A DNA stretch of 64,000 nt from Kordia sp. GTDB lineage: Bacteria > Bacteroidota > Bacteroidia > Flavobacteriales > Flavobacteriaceae. Both the position numbers and the translations under genes were made by a program. Every line of letters begins with the position of its first letter. The stretch's first letter is position 1. The stretch lies in contig NVVR01000012.1 of the NCBI GenBank assembly GCA_002733415.1, positions 1-64,000 of the forward strand, in the 5' to 3' direction. Positions 29,447 to 38,006 of this stretch are shown here, one piece after another. The notes under the pieces were generated by a model, which was not told where the DNA came from, did not search any database, and saw only the letters and a program-made list of their open reading frames with translations.

Positions 29447-29724
29447 ATAATACAGGTTTTTGCTCTTAAACCGAAGGGTTGTGTATATTTACATTATCGC
29501 CAAACCTTTTAATTTACTCACCTCCTTTCTTATTTAATTTAGAGGTGTTCATGATTTAAAAACCAACTTTTTTAAAACGACAAAATAAAAACAAAACAAA
29601 AAGTTAATGGCTTGTGTTGACACGAAAAACTGTGGATTTTTTATACTGTCAAGTCAAGTTGGGCGTAGTATTGTATTTTAGCTTTTACTAGATATAAATA
29701 CCATTGTGTTTATATATTAGTTGG
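29444..29724 (+). repeat. Array repeat F (full length, type 2)
   Basis: The left core ATACAGGTTTTTGCTCTTAA, the middle block CTCACCTCC..GAGGTGTTCATGA (nearly identical to copy C), a weakened hairpin AAAAACT-GT-GGATTTT, TCAAGTCAAGTTGGGCGTAG, a 24-bp palindrome at 29692-29715 and terminal GTTGG (29720-29724). Confidence 0.88.
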
Positions 29725-29737
29725 AAAACATTAAAAA

Positions 29738-30278
29738 ATGAAATTAATATTTATATTCCTATTTATAAGTCTAACCTCTTTTCTCAATCACAAGAAGCAA
29801 CTATGCTTTTTAATGACGGAGAATTTTTTGAAGGATACGGAGCAATAAAGAATAATAAAATAAAGTTTTAGATTATCTCTTGATGATGAAGCTGAAATAA
29901 AAACATACGAATACATTAGGCTGAACAAGAAAAGTAAACCAGTTCTACTTCAGCTAATTTCAAAAGGGGAGGTTTCATTATATCAAGAGGTGAAATCACA
30001 GTGGATATTTGATATTAATTCACCTAATAATAACTTCCTAAATATTAATTTCCCAAACAATAATAAAGTTACAACAGTTACTAATTTCATAATTAGAGAA
30101 GGAGAAGAATACCCTTCACGTTTGAATTGCGGTTTTTTTAATAAATGGAAAAAACGTACAATAGATTTTTTGATTGATTGCCCTGAGTTAATTAAAAAAA
30201 ATTAAATCGAATGAGTTTGGGGATAGTGACCTTCAAGAAATAATTAATTATGATAATGACTTTTGTAGCGATTTATAA
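29738..30278 (+). pseudogene. Secreted protein gene broken by three single-base homopolymer indels
   Basis: The ATG at 29738 lies 13 bp after repeat F and opens a signal peptide (MKLIFIFLFISLTS). Continuous coding needs three frame changes: one T too few near 29779, one T too many near 29866 and one A too many near 30198. The repaired product of about 180 residues reads FSQSQEATMLFNDGEFFEGY, then RLSLDDEAEIKTYEYIRLNK, then MKSQWIFDIN and ends NDFCSDL. Family unknown. All three shifts fall in runs of T or A, so either real decay or sequencing error is possible. Confidence 0.7.
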
Positions 30279-30288
30279 AAAATATTTT

Positions 30289-30414
30289 CTAACAACATAT
30301 AAAATGCATGCTTAAGTTTTTGCTTTTATATTCAAAGTAAATGTATCTTTATTATGTGATTGTCCTGCCGATAATCAACCGTGCTTTCAGCACGACACTT
30401 TATATAAACGATGT
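30289..30414 (+). repeat. attC-like site H
   Basis: CTAAC (30289-30293) followed by AACATATAAAATGCATGC is closely like the left end of site G. A perfect inner hairpin CGTGCT-TTC-AGCACG lies at 30380-30394, and the right end reads TATATAAACGATGT. Length is 126 bp. The serine hydrolase gene starts 42 bp after it. Confidence 0.5.
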
Positions 30415-30455
30415 ACATCATTATGACCAACTATTAGCCAACCAAATATTCAATT

Positions 30456-32216
30456 ATGATATCAAATTCAAATTATTCAACTTACAAATATTGCTTATTA
30501 ATACTTTTTTTAGCATTAATAAGCAATATGAGTTTTGCTCAAACGAAAGTTGAGCAACTCGAAGAACTTTTAAGCATCTATGAAGAGTATGGTAAATTTA
30601 ATGGTTCCGTTTTAGTATCTGATCAAGGAAAGGTTATATATAAGAAAGGATTTGGTATGGCAAATATGGAATGGGATATTCCAAATCAACCCAATACAAA
30701 ACATCGATTGGGTTCTATTACCAAACAATTTACAGCAATGCTTATTTTGCAATTAGTAGCGGAAGGAAAATTAAATTTACAAGCGCCTATTACCACCTAT
30801 CTGCCAGATTATCCAAAAGCTAGCGGCGATATAATAACCACTCATCATTTACTGACACATACTTCAGGTATACCTAATTACACAGCATTTCCTAAGTTTA
30901 TGGAAGCCGAAAGTCGTAATCCATATACCCCAGAAGAGTTTGTGAAAACGTTTGCTGATAAGGATTTGGATTTTACACCAGGTGAAAAATTTAGTTATAG
31001 TAATTCGGGGTATTTTCTTCTCGGTGCTCTTATTGAAAAATTGTCTGGGAAAAGTTATGAACAAATGCTCCAAGATAAAATTTACACCCCATTAAATATG
31101 AAGGATACTGGGTATGATAATCATGGTGATATTTTAAAGAATAGAGCATCTGGTTACGAAAAACAAGGCGGAGTTTATGTAAACTCTAGCTATTTAGATA
31201 TGTCTATTCCTTTTGCAGCGGGTTCTATGTATTCCACTGTTGAAGATTTATATAAATGGGATCAAGCTTTATATACCACTAGCATTTTGCCAAAAGAATA
31301 TATGACCAAGTATTTTAAACCTTATATATCTGCTTTTGGTAACGCAGATTATGCTTATGGATGGGGTGTTGGTTATGCCAAAATAGGGAAATCTACAGAT
31401 AGTATTTATGCCATAGGACATGGAGGCGGTATTAACGGATTTAATACTAATATTTCTAGAACAACTTCTAATAATTCTTTGGTTGTACTTCTAAATAATA
31501 CAGGTGGAGCACCACTTAACGAAATGACAAAAGCTATTCGAGGCATCATGCATGGCAAAGAATATGATATGCCTAGAAAATCGGTTGCCGATGCGGTATT
31601 AGCTGTTATTGAAAATAAAGGTATTGATGCAGGAATATCACATTATAATAGGATTAAAGATTCTGAAATCTATAACTTAAGGGAAAGTGAAATGAATGCT
31701 ATTGGGTATCAACTAATGGGGGTACATAAAGTAGAAGAAGCCAACAAAGTATTTCAACTTATTATTGAAGAATTTCCTACATCATCGAATGCCTATGATA
31801 GTTTTGGAGAAAGTTTAATGAAGTTAGGTAAAAACGACCTAGCCATTAAAAATTATAGAAAATCTGTGGTATTAAATCCCAATAACCAAAACGGTATCGA
31901 TTCTTTAAAGAAACTTGGGGATGATGTAAGTAATTTGGTAAAAGAGGTAAAAGTATCCAATGCTATTTTAGAAACTTATATCGGAAAATACGAACTCCAA
32001 CCAGGGTTTGTTCTTACCGTTACCAGAGAAGGTAATCAATTAAAAACGCAAGCCACAGGGCAACCGGTATTTGATATATTTCCGAAATCTGAAAATGAAT
32101 TTTATTTAAAAGTAGTTGATGCACAATTAGTCTTTAATGTAAACGATGCTAGCGAGATAGAAAGTGTAACCCTTTTTCAAGGAGGACGTGAAATTATAGG
32201 TAGAAGAATAGATTAA
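30456..32216 (+). CDS. Secreted serine hydrolase, class C beta-lactamase fold, with DUF3471-like tail
   Basis: A 586-residue exported protein with a signal peptide ending SNMSFAQ (about residues 1-29). The beta-lactamase/D-Ala-D-Ala carboxypeptidase-like domain (residues 32-370) has the catalytic tetrad SITK (near 88), YSNSGY (near 181) and GHGGGI (near 323). A tetratricopeptide-like segment follows (AYDSFGESLMKLGKNDLAIK, near 447). The C-terminal domain (about 505-586) is of the DUF3471 type that often trails such enzymes. It is probably an esterase or peptidase rather than a true beta-lactamase. It sits after site H in the array. Confidence 0.9.
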   Translation: MISNSNYSTYKYCLLILFLALISNMSFAQTKVEQLEELLSIYEEYGKFNGSVLVSDQGKVIYKKGFGMANMEWDIPNQPNTKHRLGSITKQFTAMLILQLVAEGKLNLQAPITTYLPDYPKASGDIITTHHLLTHTSGIPNYTAFPKFMEAESRNPYTPEEFVKTFADKDLDFTPGEKFSYSNSGYFLLGALIEKLSGKSYEQMLQDKIYTPLNMKDTGYDNHGDILKNRASGYEKQGGVYVNSSYLDMSIPFAAGSMYSTVEDLYKWDQALYTTSILPKEYMTKYFKPYISAFGNADYAYGWGVGYAKIGKSTDSIYAIGHGGGINGFNTNISRTTSNNSLVVLLNNTGGAPLNEMTKAIRGIMHGKEYDMPRKSVADAVLAVIENKGIDAGISHYNRIKDSEIYNLRESEMNAIGYQLMGVHKVEEANKVFQLIIEEFPTSSNAYDSFGESLMKLGKNDLAIKNYRKSVVLNPNNQNGIDSLKKLGDDVSNLVKEVKVSNAILETYIGKYELQPGFVLTVTREGNQLKTQATGQPVFDIFPKSENEFYLKVVDAQLVFNVNDASEIESVTLFQGGREIIGRRID

Positions 32217-32397
32217 TTTTAAACAATAATTATACGTGATTTACCTATAGGAAATTGGATGTTTCAAAAAACAAACTTAAGGATGAAACTAATATCGAGT
32301 TTATAAGTTGATTGCCAAAATTTATGGAGTTCTTCCTATATTCGGAAGCTTGGTAAGCTGGCATTAGCGTTGTAATACATCTGAAAAAGAAAAATTT
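32217..32397 (+). repeat. Possible array site I (weak)
   Basis: The right part ends GGCATTAGCGTTGTAATAC (32360-32378), like the AAACGTTGTG end of copy E, and the left part reads AACAATAATTATACGTG. No core of the other repeats is present. It separates the serine hydrolase from the GNAT gene, where a cassette boundary is expected. Confidence 0.3.
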
Positions 32398-32892
32398 ATG
32401 AAGTTAAGCTCTGGTAGAATTTTAATATGCCCTTTATCAAAAAGGGATATTCCTCAAATATTAGAAATGTATTTGGAAATAGATGCATTCAAATATGTAA
32501 AACCATTTCAAAATAAATCTTCTGAATTTTATTTCGACTTTTTAAACAAAAAACTAAACTCTGATACTAAAGAAGTTGAGCTTTGGACAGTTCGAAAAAA
32601 AGAAGATAATACATTTATCGGAACGGCCAATTTAAGTCAATTTGCTTCAACCTCAATGATTCAAATAGGATGTCATATTAAAAAAAATAATTGGTCGAAA
32701 GGATATGCATCTGAAACACTAACAGAAATATTAACTTACGGAACTGAAATTAAAAAATTAAATGAAATATTCGGAGTTTTTGAGTTGAATAATATAGCAT
32801 CAAAAAAAATATTAGAAAAGCTTAATTTTAAATTCAGCGAAAACAAAATATTCTTTGAAACAGAAGTAAATGTCTATAAATATAGTGTTTAA
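32398..32892 (+). CDS. GNAT-family N-acetyltransferase
   Basis: A 164-residue protein of the RimJ/RimL-like acetyltransferase group. The start LSSGRILICPLSKRDIPQIL is typical, IGCHIKKNNWSKGYASETL (residues 98-116) holds the acetyl-CoA loop, and the end VFELNNIASKKILEKLNFKF (residues 124-143) is the usual terminal helix and strand. The substrate is unknown. The next gene follows after 24 bp, so the two may share a transcript and a cassette. Confidence 0.87.
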   Translation: MKLSSGRILICPLSKRDIPQILEMYLEIDAFKYVKPFQNKSSEFYFDFLNKKLNSDTKEVELWTVRKKEDNTFIGTANLSQFASTSMIQIGCHIKKNNWSKGYASETLTEILTYGTEIKKLNEIFGVFELNNIASKKILEKLNFKFSENKIFFETEVNVYKYSV

Positions 32893-32916
32893 TGATAACT
32901 GAAAAATAAACCTTAA

Positions 32917-33765
32917 ATGAAAATTCTAATTGAACCAAATGTCCACCTTTTTGTAGATATAGAAGGAGTAAGTTTAGTTACGGATACTTCAATCATGCGA
33001 GAAAAACCTACGTTAATCCTTCTTCATGGTGGGCCAGGTTATGATCATGCTAGTTTCAAGCCTGCTTTCTCTCAACTTTCTGACATCGCTCAAATTATCT
33101 ATTATGATCATCGTGGACATGGCAGAAGTGATCACCGCCCAATAGACGAATTGACTCTTGATACCTTAGCAGATGACGTAGTGAGACTCTGTGATGTCCT
33201 AGGCGTTAAAAAACCAATTGTACTTGGACAATCTTTCGGAGGTTTTGTAGCGCAACGATATGTAGCGAGACATCCAGAGCACCCTTTAAAAGTAATATTG
33301 TCAAGTACAGCTCCTAATTTTAGACTCGCTCGAAAGCTAGAAATGTTTGAGCAATTAGGTGGGTTAGATGCACATAATGCTGCCAAACAATTCTGGACGA
33401 AACCAAGTGAATTATCTTATAATATTTATCAAAAAGTATGTAGCCCCTTTTATTCTGCTATTCCTCTCTTAAACAAAAATGGTTCTTTACGCACTACATT
33501 TAAGAGTGATATTCTTTTTAGATGGATAAACGGTGAATATCAGAATATGAATCTTCTACCTGGTCTAGCTAATGCGAAATGTCCTGTACTTGTACTTGCT
33601 GGAACGCTTGATCCAGTATGTCCTATAGGTGCTTCTCGTGATATCGTTACAGCTTTGCCAGAGCAGTTTGTACAATTTGAACAGTTTAGTGATTGTGGTC
33701 ATGGTGTGTGGAGAGATGATCCAGATGCAGCATTTCTTAAACTTCGTCAATTTATCTTATCTTGA
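32917..33765 (+). CDS. Alpha/beta hydrolase (proline-iminopeptidase-like)
   Basis: A 282-residue cytoplasmic hydrolase. The oxyanion motif LLHGGPGYDH (near residue 34), YYDHRGHGRSD (near 61), the nucleophile elbow GQSFGGF (near 108), the acid in AGTLDPVCP (near 228) and the His in CGHGVWRDD (near 264) form a complete catalytic set. HGGPG with this spacing is typical of proline iminopeptidases and related esterases. It is the last plus-strand gene before the core minus-strand block. Codon use (CGT, CTT, GCT) is mildly unlike the core, as in other array genes. Confidence 0.88.
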   Translation: MKILIEPNVHLFVDIEGVSLVTDTSIMREKPTLILLHGGPGYDHASFKPAFSQLSDIAQIIYYDHRGHGRSDHRPIDELTLDTLADDVVRLCDVLGVKKPIVLGQSFGGFVAQRYVARHPEHPLKVILSSTAPNFRLARKLEMFEQLGGLDAHNAAKQFWTKPSELSYNIYQKVCSPFYSAIPLLNKNGSLRTTFKSDILFRWINGEYQNMNLLPGLANAKCPVLVLAGTLDPVCPIGASRDIVTALPEQFVQFEQFSDCGHGVWRDDPDAAFLKLRQFILS

Positions 33766-33809
33766 AGATTATTGATAAATAGCGATACTCCTTATTAAAT
33801 TGCGTTAAA

Positions 33810-34298
33810 TTATAATTTTGAATAATTTATTTTGTATCCTTTTTTAATTCCCCAAATATCACTCAAACCAGCGTTAATTTCCAAAACATATTTTGCTGGA
33901 GCATCTGAAAATAATGAAGTTTCATTCAAAGGTTCTGCGTTTTTTACAATATTGATGATTGTATTGTTAGCATCAATATAAATAATGTCAAGTGGGATAT
34001 AAGTGTTTTTCATGTAAAAACTCTTTATTTCACTCTTGTCAAAAATAAACAACATTCCTTTATTGTTGTCCATTTGTTTGCGGTACATTAATCCTGTTTG
34101 TCGTTCAAAATCGTTGTCAGCTATTTCTATTTTAATTTTTTTTATAACTGTATTGATGCTATCTAATAATTGTAAATTCCCTTCGTATTTGAATCCTATT
34201 TCAGTTGGAATAACTTCTTGTTTCTTCTCTTTTTTACAAGACAGAAGTGTTAATACGCTAATAAAAAACATTGCAATTAGTACCCTATAAAAACGCAT
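33810..34298 (-). CDS. DUF192 family lipoprotein
   Basis: A 162-residue lipoprotein. The signal peptide ends in the lipobox LLSC (Cys near residue 21). The DUF192 domain follows: ADNDFERQTGLMYRKQM (near 60), KGMLFIFD, FYMKNTYIPLDIIYID (near 93) and the end GLSDIWGIKKGY. The function of this small beta-rich domain is unknown. Its ATG overlaps the stop of lgt (TAATG at 34296-34300), so translation is coupled; Lgt would itself acylate this protein. This is the first core gene right of the array. Confidence 0.9.
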   Translation of the reverse strand: MRFYRVLIAMFFISVLTLLSCKKEKKQEVIPTEIGFKYEGNLQLLDSINTVIKKIKIEIADNDFERQTGLMYRKQMDNNKGMLFIFDKSEIKSFYMKNTYIPLDIIYIDANNTIINIVKNAEPLNETSLFSDAPAKYVLEINAGLSDIWGIKKGYKINYSKL

Positions 34299-35221
34299 TA
34301 GGCAACTTTTTTAGTTGGACGAAATATAAAATAGAATCCAATAATAATAAACGGGATACTTAGCCATTGCCCTGTAGAAAGTACGTCGCCAAGAGAATCT
34401 TCAAATCCTCCTTGTGATTTTTTGTAAAACTCAACTACAAATCTAACTGACCATAATAAGATTAGGAATAATCCGAATATGTAAAATGGTTTCTGTTTTT
34501 TATCAGTTTTCCAATAGGTATACATTAAAATAGCAAATACAAAAATATAACAAACCGATTCGTATAGTTGTGCAGGATGACGCAAAGGAACAGCTTCTAA
34601 TAAAGTAGCGAATTTAGGATTGTTTGCTATTGCATCGTATGCTTTTTCGGCAGTTTTTGCACCTGTTAATTGTATTGCTTCAAATGATCGATATTGTTGT
34701 TGAATGAATCGAAATCCATAATCCGAATTAGTAACTTTTCCTACAATTTCTGAGTTCATTAAGTTTCCTAAACGAACAAAAGCTGCGCCAAATGCAACTG
34801 GTATCACTACCCGGTCTAATATCCAAGATAATTTAATATCTGGATGTTTTTTATGATATAAATACATTGCAATAACAATTCCAATAGCAGCTCCGTGGCT
34901 TGCCAAACCTGCTATGCCTGTATATTTAAAAGGGTCGAATCTAAATGGTAATATAATTTCTAATAGGTGGTTTTGATAGTAATCCCAGTCGTAAAAAAAA
35001 ACATGTCCTAAACGCGCACCAATTAATGTGGAAACGACTGTATAGATGAATAAGGTGTCTAGTTTTTCCTCAGCTACATTTTCGTTTTTAAATATCTTCT
35101 TCATGATTTGTAAACCTCCTAAAAAGGCAATTACAAACATTAAACTATAATATTTTATAGGTATTGGTCCTAAGTTAATTAATGTATCACTCGGGTTCCA
35201 GTCAATAAATAATGAAGTCAT
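34298..35221 (-). CDS. lgt: Prolipoprotein diacylglyceryl transferase
   Basis: A 307-residue polytopic inner-membrane enzyme that moves a diacylglyceryl group from phosphatidylglycerol to the lipobox Cys of prolipoproteins. Marks are SLFIDWNPS at the start, ARLGHVFFYD (near residue 70), GLASHGAAIGI with the essential His (near 105), and RLGNLMNSEIVGKVT (near 150), the Lgt signature. About seven helices are visible. The ATG at 35221 is chosen over an upstream one at 35302, which would add a Tyr-rich extension unlike the family. Confidence 0.95.
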   Translation of the reverse strand: MTSLFIDWNPSDTLINLGPIPIKYYSLMFVIAFLGGLQIMKKIFKNENVAEEKLDTLFIYTVVSTLIGARLGHVFFYDWDYYQNHLLEIILPFRFDPFKYTGIAGLASHGAAIGIVIAMYLYHKKHPDIKLSWILDRVVIPVAFGAAFVRLGNLMNSEIVGKVTNSDYGFRFIQQQYRSFEAIQLTGAKTAEKAYDAIANNPKFATLLEAVPLRHPAQLYESVCYIFVFAILMYTYWKTDKKQKPFYIFGLFLILLWSVRFVVEFYKKSQGGFEDSLGDVLSTGQWLSIPFIIIGFYFIFRPTKKVA

Positions 35222-35337
35222 ATTTTGGTGTGTCTTTAAAAGGTAAAGATATGTATATCCGTTTGAATAATAATATAATTTTTTGTTAATGCTAATAGTC
35301 AAAAAACATGATTAGTAATTTACTTATATACTTAATG

Positions 35338-35787
35338 TTACGAAGAATATTCAGGAACTTCTTTTAAGAAACGATAGCGTTCATTAGCATAATCCATTTT
35401 GCAATAATAATGATCCAGCCCGTTGGTAACCATTAATAAATTCGCTTTTAAAGTAAGATTGTATTGTGCTATTTGATCAAAAGTTTTTTGAGTTATCGGA
35501 ATTTTTGGAGCTTTACATTCGATTAAAATGTTAATAGTTCCGTCAGAATTATAAACAACAATATCGTAACGTTTTTTACGTCCGTTTATGAATAGCTCTT
35601 TTTCAACGTTAATTAATGATTTAGGATATTTTTTTTCAATCATTAAAAAATTCACGCAATGTTGTCGTACCCATTCTTCAGGAGTAAGTACGATAAATTT
35701 TTTCCTGATATCATCAAAAATACTGAGTTTATTTTCGCTATTTTTGAAGCGAAAAGTATATGTGGGGAAATTTAACTGTTGCACCAA
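35338..35787 (-). CDS. HsdR_N-type nuclease-domain protein
   Basis: A 149-residue protein made of a single type I restriction enzyme R-subunit N-terminal domain (PF13588 type). It shows VLTPEEWVRQHCVNFL (residues 34-49), a PD-(D/E)xK-like core RKKRYDIVVYN then ILIECKAPK (near 88, Asp and Glu-x-Lys) and QIAQYNLTLKA. No helicase part or methylase is nearby, so this is the stand-alone form found in Bacteroidota. It is transcribed away from holA, 62 bp apart. Its role is unknown; nuclease activity is possible from the residues. Confidence 0.85.
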   Translation of the reverse strand: MVQQLNFPTYTFRFKNSENKLSIFDDIRKKFIVLTPEEWVRQHCVNFLMIEKKYPKSLINVEKELFINGRKKRYDIVVYNSDGTINILIECKAPKIPITQKTFDQIAQYNLTLKANLLMVTNGLDHYYCKMDYANERYRFLKEVPEYSS

Positions 35788-35849
35788 TCAAAAATAAAGA
35801 ATCTTTTAATTTTTTCAATCATTAAATCTTTCAATCATTAAATTTCTGT

Positions 35850-36854
35850 ATGGATAAAGTAAAACAAATAGTAGCTGATATAAAAAAAGGGAATACCAAG
35901 CCTATTTATTTCCTTATGGGTGATGAGCCTTATTATATTGATGCTATTGCTACTTATATAGAGAAAAATGTACTTTCAGAAGAAGAGAAAGGCTTTAATC
36001 AAATGGTGTTATACGGTAGGGATGTAACTATTGATGATATTGTTTCTAATGCCAAGCGATACCCAATGATGGCTGAAAAGCAGGTGGTATTGGTTAAAGA
36101 AGCTCAGGATTTAAGCAGAACAATTGATAAATTGGAAGCATATGCAGCAAATCCACAGCCGACTACGATTTTGGTAATTTGTTATAAATATAAAAAACTT
36201 GACAAGCGTAAGAAGCTATATAAAACAATAGAGAAAACAGGAGTGTTGTTTGAAAGCAAAAAGTTATACGATAATCAAGTTCCTGATTGGATACGTAGAG
36301 TTTTATCAGGAAAAAAATATACTATTAAACCAAAAGCTGCTCAAATGTTGGTTGAGTTTTTAGGAACTGATTTAGGGAAAATAAATAACGAATTAGATAA
36401 GTTGCAATTGGTATTGCCTGCTGGGGCAGAAATTACACCAATACATATTGAAGAAAATATAGGAATAAGTAAGGATTATAACAATTTTGAGTTGCGTAAA
36501 GCAGTTGGAGAGCGCGATGTTTTAAAAACCAATAGAATTATTAATTATTTTGCTCAAAACCCAAAGGATAACCCTACTGTTGTAACGGTATCCTTATTAT
36601 TTAACTTCTTTTCACAATTATTGCAATACCATGCCTTAACTGATAAGTCGCAGTTTAGCGTAGCAAAGGCATTAAAGGTGAATCCGTTTTTTGTAAAGGA
36701 ATATCAAGCTGCTGGAAAAAACTATCCAATGCGAAAAGTAAGTCAGGTAATTGCATTATTACGCGAGGCTGACTTAAAAAGTAAAGGAGTAGGGGCGAGT
36801 AATTTACCACAAAGTGATTTATTAAAAGAGTTGTTGTTTAAAATAATGAACTAG
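35850..36854 (+). CDS. holA: DNA polymerase III subunit delta
   Basis: A 334-residue clamp-loader subunit that opens the sliding clamp. It has the family opening PIYFLMGDEPYYIDAI (residues 18-33), a P-loop-less AAA+ fold with AKRYPMMAEKQVVLVKEAQ (near 69) and LGTDLGKINNELDKL (near 172). The C-terminal collar is helical (VTVSLLFNFFSQLLQYHAL and LKSKG). Length is as in other Bacteroidota. It converges on the MgtC gene, whose stop overlaps its end by 4 bp. Confidence 0.93.
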   Translation: MDKVKQIVADIKKGNTKPIYFLMGDEPYYIDAIATYIEKNVLSEEEKGFNQMVLYGRDVTIDDIVSNAKRYPMMAEKQVVLVKEAQDLSRTIDKLEAYAANPQPTTILVICYKYKKLDKRKKLYKTIEKTGVLFESKKLYDNQVPDWIRRVLSGKKYTIKPKAAQMLVEFLGTDLGKINNELDKLQLVLPAGAEITPIHIEENIGISKDYNNFELRKAVGERDVLKTNRIINYFAQNPKDNPTVVTVSLLFNFFSQLLQYHALTDKSQFSVAKALKVNPFFVKEYQAAGKNYPMRKVSQVIALLREADLKSKGVGASNLPQSDLLKELLFKIMN

Positions 36855-37273
36855 GGTTTATTCCTATTAAATAACCATTTGTGTATTGGTTTTAGTACTA
36901 AATTTACAAGTAGTATTATAACAGTCCCTATAAAGGCTTCTATATAATAACCCGCAGCCGAAAGACATCCAATGGCAGCACTACACCAAACGGTTGCTGC
37001 GGTAGTAAGTCCACGAACATTTATCCCTTCTTTAAAAATGATTCCCGCTCCTAAGAAACCTATACCGGTCACAACTTGACCAATAATTCTTGTAATGCCT
37101 TCACCCTCGTTATTAAGTTTAAAAGATAGCAGAACATAAAGTGCAGCGCCTATTGCAACCAAAGTATTGGTTCTGATTCCAGCTGATTTGTTGTTCCATT
37201 GGCGTTCAAATCCAATGAGCATTCCAGCAAAAGCAGCAGATAAAAGCCGTAGGCTGAATTCTGTAATAGTCAT
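36851..37273 (-). CDS. MgtC/SapB family membrane protein
   Basis: A 140-residue inner-membrane protein with about four helices. The N-terminal GMLIGFERQWNNKSAGIRTN (residues 17-36), GIGFLGAGIIFKEG (near 71) and VRGLTTAATVWCSAAIG (near 86) are the conserved MgtC blocks. Members are tied to magnesium and acid tolerance, but the biochemical activity is not settled. Length fits the short form without the C-terminal ACT-like domain. Confidence 0.92.
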   Translation of the reverse strand: MTITEFSLRLLSAAFAGMLIGFERQWNNKSAGIRTNTLVAIGAALYVLLSFKLNNEGEGITRIIGQVVTGIGFLGAGIIFKEGINVRGLTTAATVWCSAAIGCLSAAGYYIEAFIGTVIILLVNLVLKPIHKWLFNRNKP

Positions 37274-37295
37274 TTTGTTTTTTACAATTGATGTA

Positions 37296-37455
37296 ATACC
37301 ATTTCTGACATAAAATAACTTTTTAAAATGATTTAATTTTCACTGATACTTCAAAATAAAATATAACCATAGCTAAGGCTACACTTAAATTTTCTTTATT
37401 GCCTAAGTAAAAAATAATTTAATTTTTATTTGTCATCTTACATCAGAAATGGTAT
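37296..37455. repeat. Inverted-repeat element, copy 1 (160 bp)
   Basis: Terminal inverted repeats ATACCATTTCTGACAT (from 37296) and ATCAGAAATGGTAT (37442-37455) bound an AT-rich core with no gene. A shorter copy is at 43165-43225. It looks like a small non-coding mobile or structural repeat. Confidence 0.75.
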
Positions 37456-37550
37456 AACTTATTCAATTAAAGTTACTAAATTTTGTAATAGAATAAAAGT
37501 TTGAATTCAATTTTAATACTTAAAAAATATTTTTAGGTTACTCAATCCTT

Positions 37551-37910
37551 TTATTCTAGAGCTTCTTTTTTCGGACTTAAAAACAAATAAATCCATAACA
37601 CTCTTGATAGTTTAAAGTTTGTGGTGGACAATAGTAGTATAACACCAATTATATAAGGAATGATTAATAGATTGAATGTTTTTTCGAAAAATAACTGACA
37701 TATCACATATGTAGCTATACTTTCAGCTACGGCTAGAGCGTAACTAACGTACATAGCTCCATAAAAAAAACCAGGTTCAATATTAAATTTCAGATTGCAT
37801 TTTGGGCAACTAGAATTCATTTTCCCAAAGCTAAAAACACTTTTAGTACTAAAAATATTTCCTTTTTTACAATTAGGACATTTATATTTAATGAGAGATT
37901 TTAATAACAT
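37551..37910 (-). CDS. DUF983 family zinc-ribbon membrane protein
   Basis: A 119-residue protein. An N-terminal zinc ribbon has CPNCKKG (residues 11-17) and CPKCNLKF (near 35), followed by EPGFFYGAMYVSYALAVAES and two to three helices, the DUF983 layout. Function unknown; the family is widespread in Bacteroidota and alphaproteobacteria. It is transcribed away from the AraC-type gene. Confidence 0.9.
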   Translation of the reverse strand: MLLKSLIKYKCPNCKKGNIFSTKSVFSFGKMNSSCPKCNLKFNIEPGFFYGAMYVSYALAVAESIATYVICQLFFEKTFNLLIIPYIIGVILLLSTTNFKLSRVLWIYLFLSPKKEALE

Positions 37911-38006
37911 GGTTTTTTTTACAAAGGTCAGTAATATATGGTTTGATTGATTGGGTGAAACACGTTTATGTTAGGATAAATCACGCTTTAATTATAACTT
38001 TGGTAT

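Larger units (their letters stand above)
19629..32375 (+). mobile_element. Integron-like cassette array (no integrase in window)
   Basis: Six related intergenic repeats plus one truncated copy, all in the same orientation, separate unrelated plus-strand genes or pairs between secDF and the DUF192/lgt block. Genes begin shortly after each repeat's right end, which often carries GTTG or GTTAGC. Two further sites at 27485 and 30289 have CTAAC-like left and GTTAG-like right ends. Cargo types (VOC, MepB, GNAT, esterase, hydrolase, membrane proteins) and gene remnants are those of integron cassettes. The right border is unclear; it may extend to about 33,800. No site-specific recombinase is visible, so this is a cluster of sites without an integrase. 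The interpretation is inference from layout. Confidence 0.65.

Noticed and set aside
19629-29724. CRISPR array
   Set aside because: The repeats are 90-280 bp long with genes between them, not short repeats with uniform spacers, and no cas gene is present.
30341-30553. 70-residue frame before the serine hydrolase
   Set aside because: It overlaps site H and the signal peptide of the hydrolase in another frame.
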